A program made the translations under genes and the position numbers. From Alphaproteobacteria bacterium (lineage in GTDB: Bacteria; Myxococcota_A; UBA796; GCA-2862545): 64,000 bases of DNA. Location of the stretch: positions 62,001 to 126,000 of the forward strand of contig JACKEQ010000014.1 in NCBI GenBank assembly GCA_020632885.1, read 5' to 3'. The notes beneath the pieces are model-generated. The model had not been told where the DNA came from. It saw only the letters and a list, made by a program, of their open reading frames with translations, and searched no databases. Below, piece by piece: positions 45,836 through 56,113 of this stretch; the first letter of the stretch is position 1, and every line of letters begins with the position of its first letter.

Positions 45836-46741
45836 TCACGACGCGTCTTCCGCCACGTCGTCGGGCCCGAGCACGAGCTGCACGAGCCCCGTGCCGTCCG
45901 CGATGACGAGGTTCGTGCGCACACCGACGGCCCGCAGCTTGTGGCGCAGCCGGGAGAGCTGCATGTCGAAACGCTTGCGGAGGACGGACGTCTCGAGGGG
46001 CCCCCAGAGCTCCGCAGCGAGCGCCTCCCACCCGATGGGCTGGCCGACCGCCACGAGCTCGGACACGAGCCGCGCGCAGAGGCCGGAGAGCACGAGGGAC
46101 CGCCCGTCCGCGAGGTGCACGTGCGCCGCGTCGTAGTGGGCGACGATGCGGAGCCGATCGCCGTGGATCCGGTCGTCCGCGGTGGGTTGCGCTCCGACCT
46201 GGAGCACCGCGCGGAACGTCGTGCCAGCCACGCTCCAGGTGGATCCGTCGTCCACCGGCTCGGGAGCATGGGGGCCACTGCGCATCCAGCCCTCCCCGGT
46301 GGGCCAGATCTGGCCGTCCGCGTCCGCGTTCCAGCCGGGACGCACGGCGGGACGCTCGCCCCCGACGAGCGACGCGACGCCGGTGACCACGACCCGCGGC
46401 ATGCCGGGGGCCTCGAGGGCCAGCAGGGCGGACGGCGGGTGAACGGCCTCCACCGTCACCCACACGCCCGGAGCGAGCTCGATGTGCTGCCCGGGCTTCA
46501 GGTCGACCTCACGCCTGACCTCGCCGCCCACCCGGAAGCGCCCGCGCAGCCCGAGGAGCTGGAGCTCCGCCCCGCGCGTGGAGATCATCGCGTGGCACTC
46601 GCTCACCCGGCCGTCGTTGATGTGGAGAGCCGCGGACCAGAGCCGACCCAGGACGTCACCGTGCACGAGCGTGTGCCGCTCGCCGTCGGGCGCGAGGAGC
46701 ACGACGGCTCCGGCAGTGTGGTCGCGTCTGAGGGTCGACAA
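45836..46741 (-). CDS. FHA-like domain plus winged-helix regulator
   Basis: 301 aa from a TTG preceded by a GAGGT. Residues 1-110 read as an FHA-like domain (LGRLWSAALHINDGRVSECH with H-I-N-D, S-x-x-H), which binds phosphothreonine. The C-terminal 100 residues are an OmpR/SARP-type winged helix: GRSLVLSGLCARLVSELVAV, EALAAELWGPLETSVLRKRF and MQLSRLRHKLRAVGV. So it may change gene expression on binding a phosphorylated partner. The membrane kinase lies directly downstream. Divergent from the LamG lipoprotein, with an inverted repeat between. Confidence 0.8.
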   Translation of the reverse strand: MSTLRRDHTAGAVVLLAPDGERHTLVHGDVLGRLWSAALHINDGRVSECHAMISTRGAELQLLGLRGRFRVGGEVRREVDLKPGQHIELAPGVWVTVEAVHPPSALLALEAPGMPRVVVTGVASLVGGERPAVRPGWNADADGQIWPTGEGWMRSGPHAPEPVDDGSTWSVAGTTFRAVLQVGAQPTADDRIHGDRLRIVAHYDAAHVHLADGRSLVLSGLCARLVSELVAVGQPIGWEALAAELWGPLETSVLRKRFDMQLSRLRHKLRAVGVRTNLVIADGTGLVQLVLGPDDVAEDAS

Positions 46742-46745
46742 CGGC

Positions 46746-46781
46746 GGACCTCACGCCGGGTGTGGGAACGGCGTGGGGTCC
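46746..46781. promoter_or_regulatory. 13 bp inverted repeat between FHA regulator and LamG lipoprotein
   Basis: GGACCTCACGCCG (46746-46758) pairs with CGGCGTGGGGTCC (46769-46781) with one G-T mismatch and a 10 nt gap. It lies in the 89 bp divergent region right beside a winged-helix gene, so it may be that regulator's own site. A possible plus-strand -10 is TATGCT at 46801-46806. Confidence 0.4.
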
Positions 46782-46830
46782 CCTATCGCGGCGGCATCCA
46801 TATGCTCGGAGGCGACCAGGAGAGCCCCCG

Positions 46831-49185
<2,355 letters not shown>

Positions 49186-49191
49186 CGGGCG

Positions 49192-51156
49192 TCAGATCCG
49201 CAGACCGACCGTCCACCCGAGGCGCAGCATGTCGCGGAAGGCCAGGCCGAGCCCGGAGTCGATCTCTGCGACGACTCCGGTCTGCACGCCCAGGCGGTCG
49301 GTCAGCTCCCAGCCGGGCTGCACGCGGAACCTCGTGATCGAAGACACATCGCCCGCGAACTGCACGCCCGTCGTGAGGTCGCCGTCGAGGTAGACCCGCT
49401 CGCGCAGGGGCACGTGGGCCCCCACGCCCCCGGTCAGGCCCGGACCCGCGAAGAACCCGCGCGTGCCGAACTGGAGCACCGAGTAGAGGTGCTTGCCGCC
49501 CCACGCGCCCGTCAGGAGCACGGTGTTGGCGGTGCCGGTGTTCACGAAGAAGTGGTTGTACCCGTTACGGTGGATGGTCACGAGGCCCACCGCACCGCCG
49601 TCGTAGTCCGCGGCCACGTTCACGAGGCCGAGCTGCAGGCCGCTGCCGTTGCCCCCGTGGTTGATGAGCCCCACCTGGAAGGCGCGCGAGGTGCCGGCGT
49701 TGTTCACCAGGCCGACCTGGAAGCCATCGAGCTCCCGGCTCGTGTTCACGAGCCCGACCTGCATGCCCTGGGCGGACTCCGTGGCGATGTTCATCAGCCC
49801 GGCCTGCACACCGCTGGCGTCCGTGGCGACGTTCGCCCCGATGGCGAGCTGGGCGCCGTTCATGGTCTCGGCGTGGGCGAACGCGAGCGCGAGCTGCACG
49901 CCGTCCAGGGTGTCCGCGCGCGTGTAGATCGTCCCGATCTGCAGGGCCCGGTTGTGCTCGGCGAACGTGCCCACGATGCCGACCTGCGCCGCCGACTCGC
50001 CCGCGCGAGGAAGGAAGCCGACCTGTGCGGGCACGTCCTCGTAGCGGGGCGGCAGGTCGGGCACCGGCGCTGCGACGACCTCCTGGACGCGGTCTGGCGG
50101 TGCCTCCGCCACGGGACCGCGCACAGCGACGGACTCGGTGGCGATAGGCGCGAACTGGAGCTCGGTGACCAGCAGGTGCTCCGCGCTCCCGATGTCGAAC
50201 ACGGCCTCCAGGCGCTGCTCGCCCTGCTCGAGCACGACCGTGTAGGTGCCGTCCTTCAGGGCGACCTCGACCGCCCGCTCGGGCCCCTTCTGGAGCTCGG
50301 CGACCAGACGCCCCTGGCCGTCGCGCACGAACAGCCGACCCGCGACCGCCTCGTCGAACACGAGCGAGCTCGTGGTCTGCGTGAGGTCCGTGAACACGAA
50401 GCCACCGTGGCCCTTCATGTTCATGTCGAAGATCGCGTGCTGCGGGCCCACGCTGGTGCGCTCCGTGCGCTTCAGGGTCTCGGACGCCGCGAACGCGTAC
50501 GCCTCGTCGAGCGTCACCCTGCCGTCGCCCGTGCGGTCCGCCCCGCCGCGCATCCCGCTCACGAGGTAGTGCGTGAAGTACGACGCCCCCACGAGGTCGG
50601 ACTCCTGGGCCGACTCGTCGGCCGACGCGCTCATGAGGTACGCCACGCCCTCGACGTCGTTGGACTGATCCTCCAGGAAGGCCGGACGGTGCACGCCGCC
50701 CTTGGTGCGGACCATCGCCCCGCTCGCGCAGGAGTCGAGCACCACCACCTGCACGTCCGCGCCGATGCCCTTGAGGTCCGCGCGGAGCTCGTCGTACGGG
50801 TAGCGCTGCTGGCCGAGCAGCAGGCCGGTCTCGTCGGAGTGACCGCTGTAGTAGACGACCACCTCGGTGCGGAGCCCCCGTTCCTCGGCCACGGCGACCG
50901 TGCTCGTGAGGTTGCCGATGGCCTCGCGGAGCACGTCGGCGTTCGGCTCGACCAGCAGGGTCTGGTTGCTGGTCGGGACCCCGCCGAGGTCCGAGAGCAC
51001 AGACGCGAAGGCCTCGGCGTCCGTGACGGCATACTGCAGGCGGACACGGTCGGCCCCGCCGTCGTTGGCGCCCGCGATGAGCGCGAACCGACGCGTGTCG
51101 GCCCACCCCGAGACGGGGAGGGCCAGGAGTGCTGCGAGGATGGGCAGGCGGGTCAT
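49192..51156 (-). CDS. Exported caspase-like protease (C14) with surface repeats and barrel-like end
   Basis: 654 aa. The signal peptide is MTRLPILAALLALPVSGWAD. The caspase p20-like domain has FALIAGANDGGADRVRLQYA, His106 (VVVYYSGHSDETG) and Cys143 (VVVLDSCASGAM), the His-Cys dyad. A linker with DUF-like strands follows (about 250-390). Residues 398-532 hold about ten units of the type GxQxGLVNxA (MQVGLVNTS, FQVGLVNNA, LQLGLVNVA), like the LA_2272-type surface repeats. The end resembles an outer-membrane barrel or lectin (RVQPGWELTDRLGV). I chose ATG 51156, overlapping the ActD-like stop. Export of a caspase is unusual. Confidence 0.85.
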   Translation of the reverse strand: MTRLPILAALLALPVSGWADTRRFALIAGANDGGADRVRLQYAVTDAEAFASVLSDLGGVPTSNQTLLVEPNADVLREAIGNLTSTVAVAEERGLRTEVVVYYSGHSDETGLLLGQQRYPYDELRADLKGIGADVQVVVLDSCASGAMVRTKGGVHRPAFLEDQSNDVEGVAYLMSASADESAQESDLVGASYFTHYLVSGMRGGADRTGDGRVTLDEAYAFAASETLKRTERTSVGPQHAIFDMNMKGHGGFVFTDLTQTTSSLVFDEAVAGRLFVRDGQGRLVAELQKGPERAVEVALKDGTYTVVLEQGEQRLEAVFDIGSAEHLLVTELQFAPIATESVAVRGPVAEAPPDRVQEVVAAPVPDLPPRYEDVPAQVGFLPRAGESAAQVGIVGTFAEHNRALQIGTIYTRADTLDGVQLALAFAHAETMNGAQLAIGANVATDASGVQAGLMNIATESAQGMQVGLVNTSRELDGFQVGLVNNAGTSRAFQVGLINHGGNGSGLQLGLVNVAADYDGGAVGLVTIHRNGYNHFFVNTGTANTVLLTGAWGGKHLYSVLQFGTRGFFAGPGLTGGVGAHVPLRERVYLDGDLTTGVQFAGDVSSITRFRVQPGWELTDRLGVQTGVVAEIDSGLGLAFRDMLRLGWTVGLRI

Positions 51157-51902
51157 CGCGCGCCTCCTTTGTCCACCGTGAACACCGTAGCCCTCAACGG
51201 GGCGTCCAGCTCGAGATCCTCGTGTGTCCCCCACGACCGCACGGCGTCCTCGACCTCCGCGAGATCGAAGTCCGCGGGGCTCGTCACGAAGAAGAACCGC
51301 TCGTGGTCGGGCGCATCGTCGAGCTCGTAGCTCTCGGCCAGCGGCACCCCGCTCCCCGGCTGGAGCACCACGGCGCTCCGCCCCCGGATCGGCAGGTGCC
51401 AGGTGATGACACCGTTCCCGTCGATCGACCCGACAGCCCCGAACTCCGCCCCTCCGCTGGTGTAGCTGACCTGGAGGACGTCTCCCGCCCCGGCCTTCCC
51501 GCCGTCCACCAACAGCTCCGCATCCGCCCCGGTGCGGCGGTACACCTGGAGCATCGGCGTGCCCTTCACCCGCGTGACCTCGACCTCCGGCCCCTCGGGT
51601 CCGAGAACCCGCGGGAGCACGGCCATCGCGACCACGGCGGCCATCAGGACGGGCGCCAGGGCCCAGCCCCAGCTCCGGCCACGCGCAGATGCGGCCTGCG
51701 CGCCCACCCGCGCCGCGAACACCCGCGGCGGCACGCCCTTCAGCACGTCCCGGTCGCTGGCCTCCAGCTCGGCGAGCCGCGCCTGCAGGCCGTCACCCAG
51801 GGTGGCCTCCACGAGGGCGGCGCGCTCCGGTGGGAGCTCCCCGAGGGCGTACTGCTCGACCCAGAGATCGGGGATCTGACGGGACTGATTCGTCGGCTTC
51901 AT
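51153..51902 (-). CDS. ActD-like membrane protein, anti-sigma candidate
   Basis: 249 aa. A soluble N-terminus with ECF-binding-like helix (LWVEQYALGELPPERAALVE) is followed by one membrane helix (about 78-101). The periplasmic part has LQVYRRTGADAELLVDGGKA, GDVLQVSYTSGGAEFG and a FFFVTSPADFDL end. This matches my memory of 'ActD' proteins that sit between an ECF sigma gene and a caspase gene in myxobacteria. It probably holds the sigma factor at the membrane. ATGA overlaps on both sides. Confidence 0.72.
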   Translation of the reverse strand: MKPTNQSRQIPDLWVEQYALGELPPERAALVEATLGDGLQARLAELEASDRDVLKGVPPRVFAARVGAQAASARGRSWGWALAPVLMAAVVAMAVLPRVLGPEGPEVEVTRVKGTPMLQVYRRTGADAELLVDGGKAGAGDVLQVSYTSGGAEFGAVGSIDGNGVITWHLPIRGRSAVVLQPGSGVPLAESYELDDAPDHERFFFVTSPADFDLAEVEDAVRSWGTHEDLELDAPLRATVFTVDKGGAR

Positions 51903-52381
51903 ACCACACCTTCCAGCTCGTGCAGGCTCGCGCGCAGCCCGCGGAGGCGCTTCCGCACCCCCGACACGCTCATCCCCACCTCCTCGGCGACCTCCTCCAG
52001 CGTGAACCCGTCGAGCAGGTGCATCACCGCGATGGTGGCCGTGGAGTCCTTCTCCGCCCCGAAGAGCCGCTCCAGGAGGGCGCTCGCGAGGGTCCGCTCC
52101 TCGGTGGAGCCCGCGATGGCGATGCGGGTGAGGAGCTCGTCGTCCGGGTGCTCCGGGTGGCGCTTCGCCGTCCGGATCCGGTTCAGCGAGACGTTGGTGG
52201 CGATGCGGTAGAGCAGGCTCGAAGGTGACGACACCTCGAGCTCGTCCGCGCGTCGCAGCACCTGGACGAACACGTCCTGGGTGGCTTCCATCGCCTTCTC
52301 CTCGTTGCGGAGCAGGAACCGACACCGTCGCTGGACCATCGGCCCGTAGCGCGCGTAGAGCTCCGCTACGTCGACGGCCAT
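51899..52381 (-). CDS. ECF-type RNA polymerase sigma factor
   Basis: 160 aa. Region 2: EEKAMEATQDVFVQVLRRAD, and LLYRIATNVSLNRIR. Region 4: HLLDGFTLEEVAEEVGMSVS then GVRKRLRGLRASLHE. I chose ATG 52381: GGAG seven bases before it, and MAVDVAELYARYG is the normal ECF start. A GTG at 52459 would overlap the cyclase stop but adds 26 Pro/Arg-rich residues. It is followed by the ActD-like protein and caspase. Confidence 0.9.
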   Translation of the reverse strand: MAVDVAELYARYGPMVQRRCRFLLRNEEKAMEATQDVFVQVLRRADELEVSSPSSLLYRIATNVSLNRIRTAKRHPEHPDDELLTRIAIAGSTEERTLASALLERLFGAEKDSTATIAVMHLLDGFTLEEVAEEVGMSVSGVRKRLRGLRASLHELEGVV

Positions 52382-52455
52382 GTCCGACTCCGGTGGGGTT
52401 CGAGGGGGTGATTCGGCTGCATGCGGGAGTTGGACACCACGGGCCCGCGGAGCTG

Positions 52456-53988
52456 TCACCGCAGCCCGATCTTTTCTCCGTCGACCTCGTGCAGGTGGTA
52501 GAGCGGGACGAGACCCTTGCCCTTCATCTGCACGGATCCGAGACCCTTCCCGCGCACGCCGGGCTCACCGTCGATGCACGACCAGGCCTCGGCGGACAGG
52601 CTCACGCCGTTCTCGTGGCCGAGGGACTCCACGCGGGCGGCCGTGTTCACGGTGTCGCCCCAGAGGTCGAACTGGTACTGCTGGCGCCCGAGCACGCCCG
52701 CCACCACGGGCCCGTACGCGATGCCGACGCGCACACCCCAGGCCGTGGGGAGCTGGGCGGCGAGCTTGATCATGTCGCGACCGCACCGGGCGCACTGGAG
52801 CACGGGGTTCTCGACGGGATCGAGCAGCCCGGCCACCGCCATGAAGGAGTCGCCGATCGTCTTGATCTTCTGCATGTGGTGCTTGCCCATGAGGCCCTCG
52901 TAGGCCTCCACGAGCTTCTGCAGGTTGGCGAGCACCTCCTCGGGCTCCCGGCTCTCGGAGAAGGCCGTGAAGCCGACGATGTCGCAGAAGAGCACCGCAA
53001 CGCCCTCGTAGCGACGGGGCTTCACGTTGTCGGTCTCCTGGAGCTCGGCGACGATGGCGTCGGGCAGGATGACCCGCAGGAGCTCGTTGGCCCGGCGCTT
53101 CTCGAGCTCGATCTGCTCCAGGTGGTCGACCGCCCGGTCGCGGAGCTGCTTCTTCTCGAGGCACGCGCCGATCCGGGCCTGCAGGAGGACCTGATCGAAG
53201 GGCTTGGGCAGGTAGTCGTCCGCGCCGAGCTGGATGCACTCCACGATCTTCGGGAGCTCGTCGAGCCCGCTGATCATGATGACCGGGATGTGGCGGAGGT
53301 AGTTGTCCTGCTTCATCACCGACAGCACGCCCGTTCCGTCCAGGCGGGGCATCTGGAGATCGAGCAGCACGAGGTCGAACCGGCGGCTCTCGAGCTCGTC
53401 GAGGGCCTCCACCCCGTCGGAGGCCTCGGCGACCACGTGGCCCCCGCGACGCAGGAGGCGGGTGAGGAGCTCACGGTTGGCGACGTTGTCGTCCACCACC
53501 AGGATGCGGCCCTGGATCTTCGATGCGCCCGCCACGTGCGCGCCCGGCGAGGGCATGCGGCTGCGCGGGATGGCGATGGGCGTGGGCGCCACGGGACGGC
53601 CGGGCTCGGACAGATCGCGGGCGAGCTCGTCGATGTCCGACAGGATCTCCTTGCCCCCACGGACGACCCGCGAGAGGTCCGTGAGCACCGTGGTGGCACC
53701 GAGATCCTCGGCCTCCTGCAGCAGGATCTCGCCGTAGCCGATGATGTGGTTGAGCGGCGTGCGCAGATCGTGCCGGATCTGGGAGGCCGACCATCCGTCG
53801 GGGTTGCCCTCGGCCACCCGGAGCACGCGGCGATGCAGCTCGGCCGTCGCGTTCGCGATGGTCTCGAGGTCGCCCATCATCTCCTCCGAGTTGCGGGCGA
53901 CCGCGCTGTCCCGGACACGCTCGACCGCCGCGAGGATCGCGTCGAGCTTGATCTGGAACGGGGCGAGGAGGGTCTGAGAAGCGTGCAT
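52456..53988 (-). CDS. Adenylate cyclase (class III) with HisKA-like and receiver domains
   Basis: 510 aa. Residues 65-130 are a HisKA-like dimerisation helix (His73 in IRHDLRTPLNH) with no ATPase domain after it. A receiver domain has Asp210 (LLDLQMPRLDG). A helical linker leads to the cyclase: metal Asp336 (LFCDIVGFTAF) and Asp380 (KTIGDSFMAV), base-selecting Lys376, and FDLWGDTVNTAARVES. Lys plus Asp at those positions predicts ATP, so cAMP. A separate histidine kinase must charge the receiver. It heads the run with ECF, ActD-like and caspase. TAGGAT lies 6 nt before the ATG and no Shine-Dalgarno sequence is present. Confidence 0.9.
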   Translation of the reverse strand: MHASQTLLAPFQIKLDAILAAVERVRDSAVARNSEEMMGDLETIANATAELHRRVLRVAEGNPDGWSASQIRHDLRTPLNHIIGYGEILLQEAEDLGATTVLTDLSRVVRGGKEILSDIDELARDLSEPGRPVAPTPIAIPRSRMPSPGAHVAGASKIQGRILVVDDNVANRELLTRLLRRGGHVVAEASDGVEALDELESRRFDLVLLDLQMPRLDGTGVLSVMKQDNYLRHIPVIMISGLDELPKIVECIQLGADDYLPKPFDQVLLQARIGACLEKKQLRDRAVDHLEQIELEKRRANELLRVILPDAIVAELQETDNVKPRRYEGVAVLFCDIVGFTAFSESREPEEVLANLQKLVEAYEGLMGKHHMQKIKTIGDSFMAVAGLLDPVENPVLQCARCGRDMIKLAAQLPTAWGVRVGIAYGPVVAGVLGRQQYQFDLWGDTVNTAARVESLGHENGVSLSAEAWSCIDGEPGVRGKGLGSVQMKGKGLVPLYHLHEVDGEKIGLR

Positions 53989-53994
53989 CCAGCC

Positions 53995-54000
53995 ATCCTA
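53995..54000 (-). promoter_or_regulatory. TANNNT -10 box, leaderless start of the cyclase gene
   Basis: TAGGAT on the minus strand lies 6 nt before the ATG at 53988, and no Shine-Dalgarno sequence is between. The gap to the upstream gene is 45 bp, so the cyclase probably has its own promoter. Confidence 0.42.
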
Positions 54001-54033
54001 TGCCGACTGGTCGAGGATGCACGGTGAGATCGA

Positions 54034-54477
54034 TCACCCCCGGTCGCGGTCGGGCGGATCCTGCATCACCTTCCGGGCTGCCTCTTCTGCCACCTGTCGC
54101 ATCAGGGCGCGTTGAGCGGCGTCACGCTCCGCCCGGGCCGCGGCGAGCAGGGTGCGGGCCTCGCCCTCCTCGGGGAGCGGCACGCCGGCCAGCACCGCCC
54201 GGAGGTCCGCCACGGTCTGCTGGAGCGCCATGTTCTGCTGTCCCAGGGCCTCCGCCGCCGGCAGCTGCGTCTCCAGGGCCTCGATCTGGAGCCGAGCCCG
54301 CGACAGGGCCGACACGAGCGAGAGATTCTCGGCCTCGAGGGCTGCCATGCGCACCTCCGCCTGCGGCCGCGGGAGCCCGGTGGCATCCCTGACGCCCACA
54401 GAGGCCAGCCAGCCCAGGGCCGCGCCGAGGGCGATGCCCCCGAGAGCGATCAACAGCGCCGGCAGGAGGCTGATCAT
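54034..54477 (-). CDS. Membrane-anchored coiled-coil protein
   Basis: 147 aa. One helix (about 5-28, PALLIALGGIALGAALGWLA) then a coiled coil (AALEAENLSLVSALSRARLQ; ALRQVAEEA-type heptads to the end). It resembles the N-terminal part of RmuC but lacks its nuclease-like domain. ATGA overlap with the deoxynucleoside kinase gene. Function unknown. Confidence 0.65.
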   Translation of the reverse strand: MISLLPALLIALGGIALGAALGWLASVGVRDATGLPRPQAEVRMAALEAENLSLVSALSRARLQIEALETQLPAAEALGQQNMALQQTVADLRAVLAGVPLPEEGEARTLLAAARAERDAAQRALMRQVAEEAARKVMQDPPDRDRG

Positions 54478-55127
54478 ACGCCGCGGGTGGGGCTCCAGCG
54501 CACCTCGCGCAGGAAGTTGGACGAGAGGTACTCGCGCTCGATCACGGCCGCCATCTCGTCGGCGTCGCGGTACTGCTCCCAGTTCACCCGGATGACGGGG
54601 ATCATCTTGGAGATGTCCGTGATGAACGCCTCGTACTCCCGCCGGAGGGCCGCGAGGTACTCGAGGCTGATGCCAGTCTCGACATCGCGGTTGCGCTCGT
54701 GCACGCGAGAGAGGGAGCTCTCGGGCGTGAGGTCGAGGTAGACGATGACGTGGGGACGGCACATGAAGTTGCTCATGTGCTTGAAGAGATCCAGGTAGGT
54801 CCTGTAGTCCCGCTCGTCCATGAGGCCCTGGTCCACCAGCGTCTTCGCGAACACGGCGTCCTCGTAGATCGTGCGGTCCTGCACGCCGCCGCCCCCGCGC
54901 CAGATGATCTCCTGGTGCTGCTGGAACCGGCGGTTGAGCAGGTAGATCTGGGTGGCGAAGCTGTACTTCGCCGTGTCGCGGTAGAAGTCCGCGAGGTACT
55001 CGTTGTCCGCGACCGGCTCGTAGTAGACGGGCAGGTCGAGATGCTGGCCGAGCGCCGTCGCCAGCGTGGTCTTGCCAGCGCCGATCAGCCCGGCGATGCC
55101 GATGAAGAGGTCCTGAAGGCCGCTCAT
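54474..55127 (-). CDS. Deoxynucleoside kinase
   Basis: 217 aa. P-loop GLIGAGKTT at 13-21, DRTIYEDAVFAK near 85 (the DRS-like substrate and base motif), and LTPESSLSRVHERNRDVE as the lid. This matches the deoxyadenosine/deoxycytidine/deoxyguanosine kinase family, which phosphorylates salvaged deoxynucleosides. I chose ATG 55127 because the conserved sequence begins at once (LQDLFIGIAGLIG). An 11 bp hairpin lies in the 74 bp before it. Confidence 0.9.
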   Translation of the reverse strand: MSGLQDLFIGIAGLIGAGKTTLATALGQHLDLPVYYEPVADNEYLADFYRDTAKYSFATQIYLLNRRFQQHQEIIWRGGGGVQDRTIYEDAVFAKTLVDQGLMDERDYRTYLDLFKHMSNFMCRPHVIVYLDLTPESSLSRVHERNRDVETGISLEYLAALRREYEAFITDISKMIPVIRVNWEQYRDADEMAAVIEREYLSSNFLREVRWSPTRGV

Positions 55128-55137
55128 GCGGAAGTGC

Positions 55138-55170
55138 CCCCCGAAGCGCGCATTGCACACGCTTCGGGGG
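55138..55170. terminator. 11 bp hairpin between the hypothetical gene and the deoxynucleoside kinase
   Basis: CCCCCGAAGCG (55138-55148) and CGCTTCGGGGG (55160-55170) pair perfectly around an 11 nt loop. No T run follows on the minus strand, but the stem is strong. It may end the upstream transcript or fold in the kinase leader. Confidence 0.45.
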
Positions 55171-55201
55171 TAACCCCATGAGCGGGGCGGTTCACCCGCC
55201 C

Positions 55202-55690
55202 TCACCCGCTGTCGATCCCCATCGCGTGGAGCGCCCGGGCGAGCGACCCACCCTCGACGGGGACGCCGTTCACGGCGAGCGTGCGCGGCTGGAGGACCGG
55301 ACGCGCGCTGAGCGGACGCAGCACGCGGGCACCGAGCGCGACCGTCGCGTGCTCACCGAACGCGCCGACCATCCGGTCGAGCACGCCCAGCGACCGCACC
55401 AGGCGGACGAACACGTTGCCGCGGTTCGCGGGGGCGTCGAGCACCCACGCGAGTCCGTGCCGGGACAGCTCGGCGTCGGCGACGATCAGGCGATCCTCCA
55501 CACCGTCCAGCTCGCCGGCCGGGACGGCGACGATCTGGCACCACGGCGCGCTCGCGAGGGAGGGCTGCGGGGCGAGGGTGTGGCGGAAGCCCGCGTACCA
55601 GACCTCCCCGAGACGACCGGCCACGGGCAGGGCGTCACGGGGCGAGCCGTGTGGAGACACGCGGTAGATGGAGAGGATGTCGTGGCGCAT
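55202..55690 (-). CDS. Hypothetical protein
   Basis: 162 aa, no signal peptide. Mostly beta with a few helices: MRHDILSIYRVSPHGSPRDA, GEVWYAGFRHTLAP, DRLIVADAELSRHGLAWVLD and LAVNGVPVEGGSLARALHAM. No family recognised. AGGAGG five bases before the ATG, with the same 10 bp copied just upstream (GGAGGCCAGA twice), so there are two tandem ribosome sites. The leader upstream is long and highly structured. Confidence 0.55.
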   Translation of the reverse strand: MRHDILSIYRVSPHGSPRDALPVAGRLGEVWYAGFRHTLAPQPSLASAPWCQIVAVPAGELDGVEDRLIVADAELSRHGLAWVLDAPANRGNVFVRLVRSLGVLDRMVGAFGEHATVALGARVLRPLSARPVLQPRTLAVNGVPVEGGSLARALHAMGIDSG

Positions 55691-55745
55691 TCTGGCCTCC
55701 TTCTGGCCTCCGTCCGAGCAGGCTCGGGCGGCGACCTCGGGTTTC

Positions 55746-55761
55746 GCGGACGTACGTCCGC
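55746..55761. repeat. Perfect 16 bp palindrome in the leader
   Basis: GCGGACGTACGTCCGC. It is next to a second stem (CTCCTCCG and CGGAGGAG around one G, 55764-55780), about 56-90 bp before the start codon at 55690. Operator or RNA hairpin. Confidence 0.5.
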
Positions 55762-55829
55762 ACCTCCTCCGGCGGAGGAGAGGGGGCCGAGGGCCTGTGC
55801 GTGGCCGATCGTGAGACCGGAGACGAGAA

Positions 55830-55860
55830 AACCCTCGGTGGCGGTGAGCTTCCGAGGGTT
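55830..55860 (-). terminator. Possible intrinsic terminator or attenuator on the minus strand
   Basis: AACCCTCGG (55830-55838) and CCGAGGGTT (55852-55860) make a 9 bp stem with a 13 nt loop. On the minus strand the stem is followed by TTTTC, the only such T run after a stem seen in the window. Confidence 0.4.
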
Positions 55861-56113
55861 CGGGGGTTCCTGGAGGGCCGTTGGACACGGCCAGGATCGC
55901 TACCTCGGTGCTCGCCTCGTTTCGGTGGGATCGAGAAGTGTCACATGGACTCCAGGTTCCGGCGCTCTGCCGGCAATCTACGAGGAGATGTAGCTGATCC
56001 CCAGATTTCTGCAAGGACGATCTTTCGTGCGCGATCGCGGTGACACGAGCGACGGGTGCCGGTGTCCCACGGACGAAGCGGCTCGCAGAGAGCCCGCAGA
56101 GCTGGAGGCACCC

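Larger units (their letters stand above)
55691..56113. promoter_or_regulatory. 423 bp structured divergent region, candidate leader RNA
   Basis: No gene is convincing here. On the minus strand, towards 55690, it holds a hairpin followed by TTTTC (55830-55860), a palindrome-like stem (55764-55780) and a perfect 16 bp palindrome (55746-55761). A minus-strand -35/-10 could be TTGCAG and TACATC near 55993-56020, giving a leader of about 300 nt. A cis-acting RNA or attenuator is possible. On the plus side a GGAGG precedes the ATG at 56114; no promoter is clear for it. Confidence 0.4.

Noticed and set aside
45836..46741. Reading the regulator as a plain two-component response regulator
   Set aside because: It has no receiver domain or acceptor Asp; the N-terminus fits FHA better.
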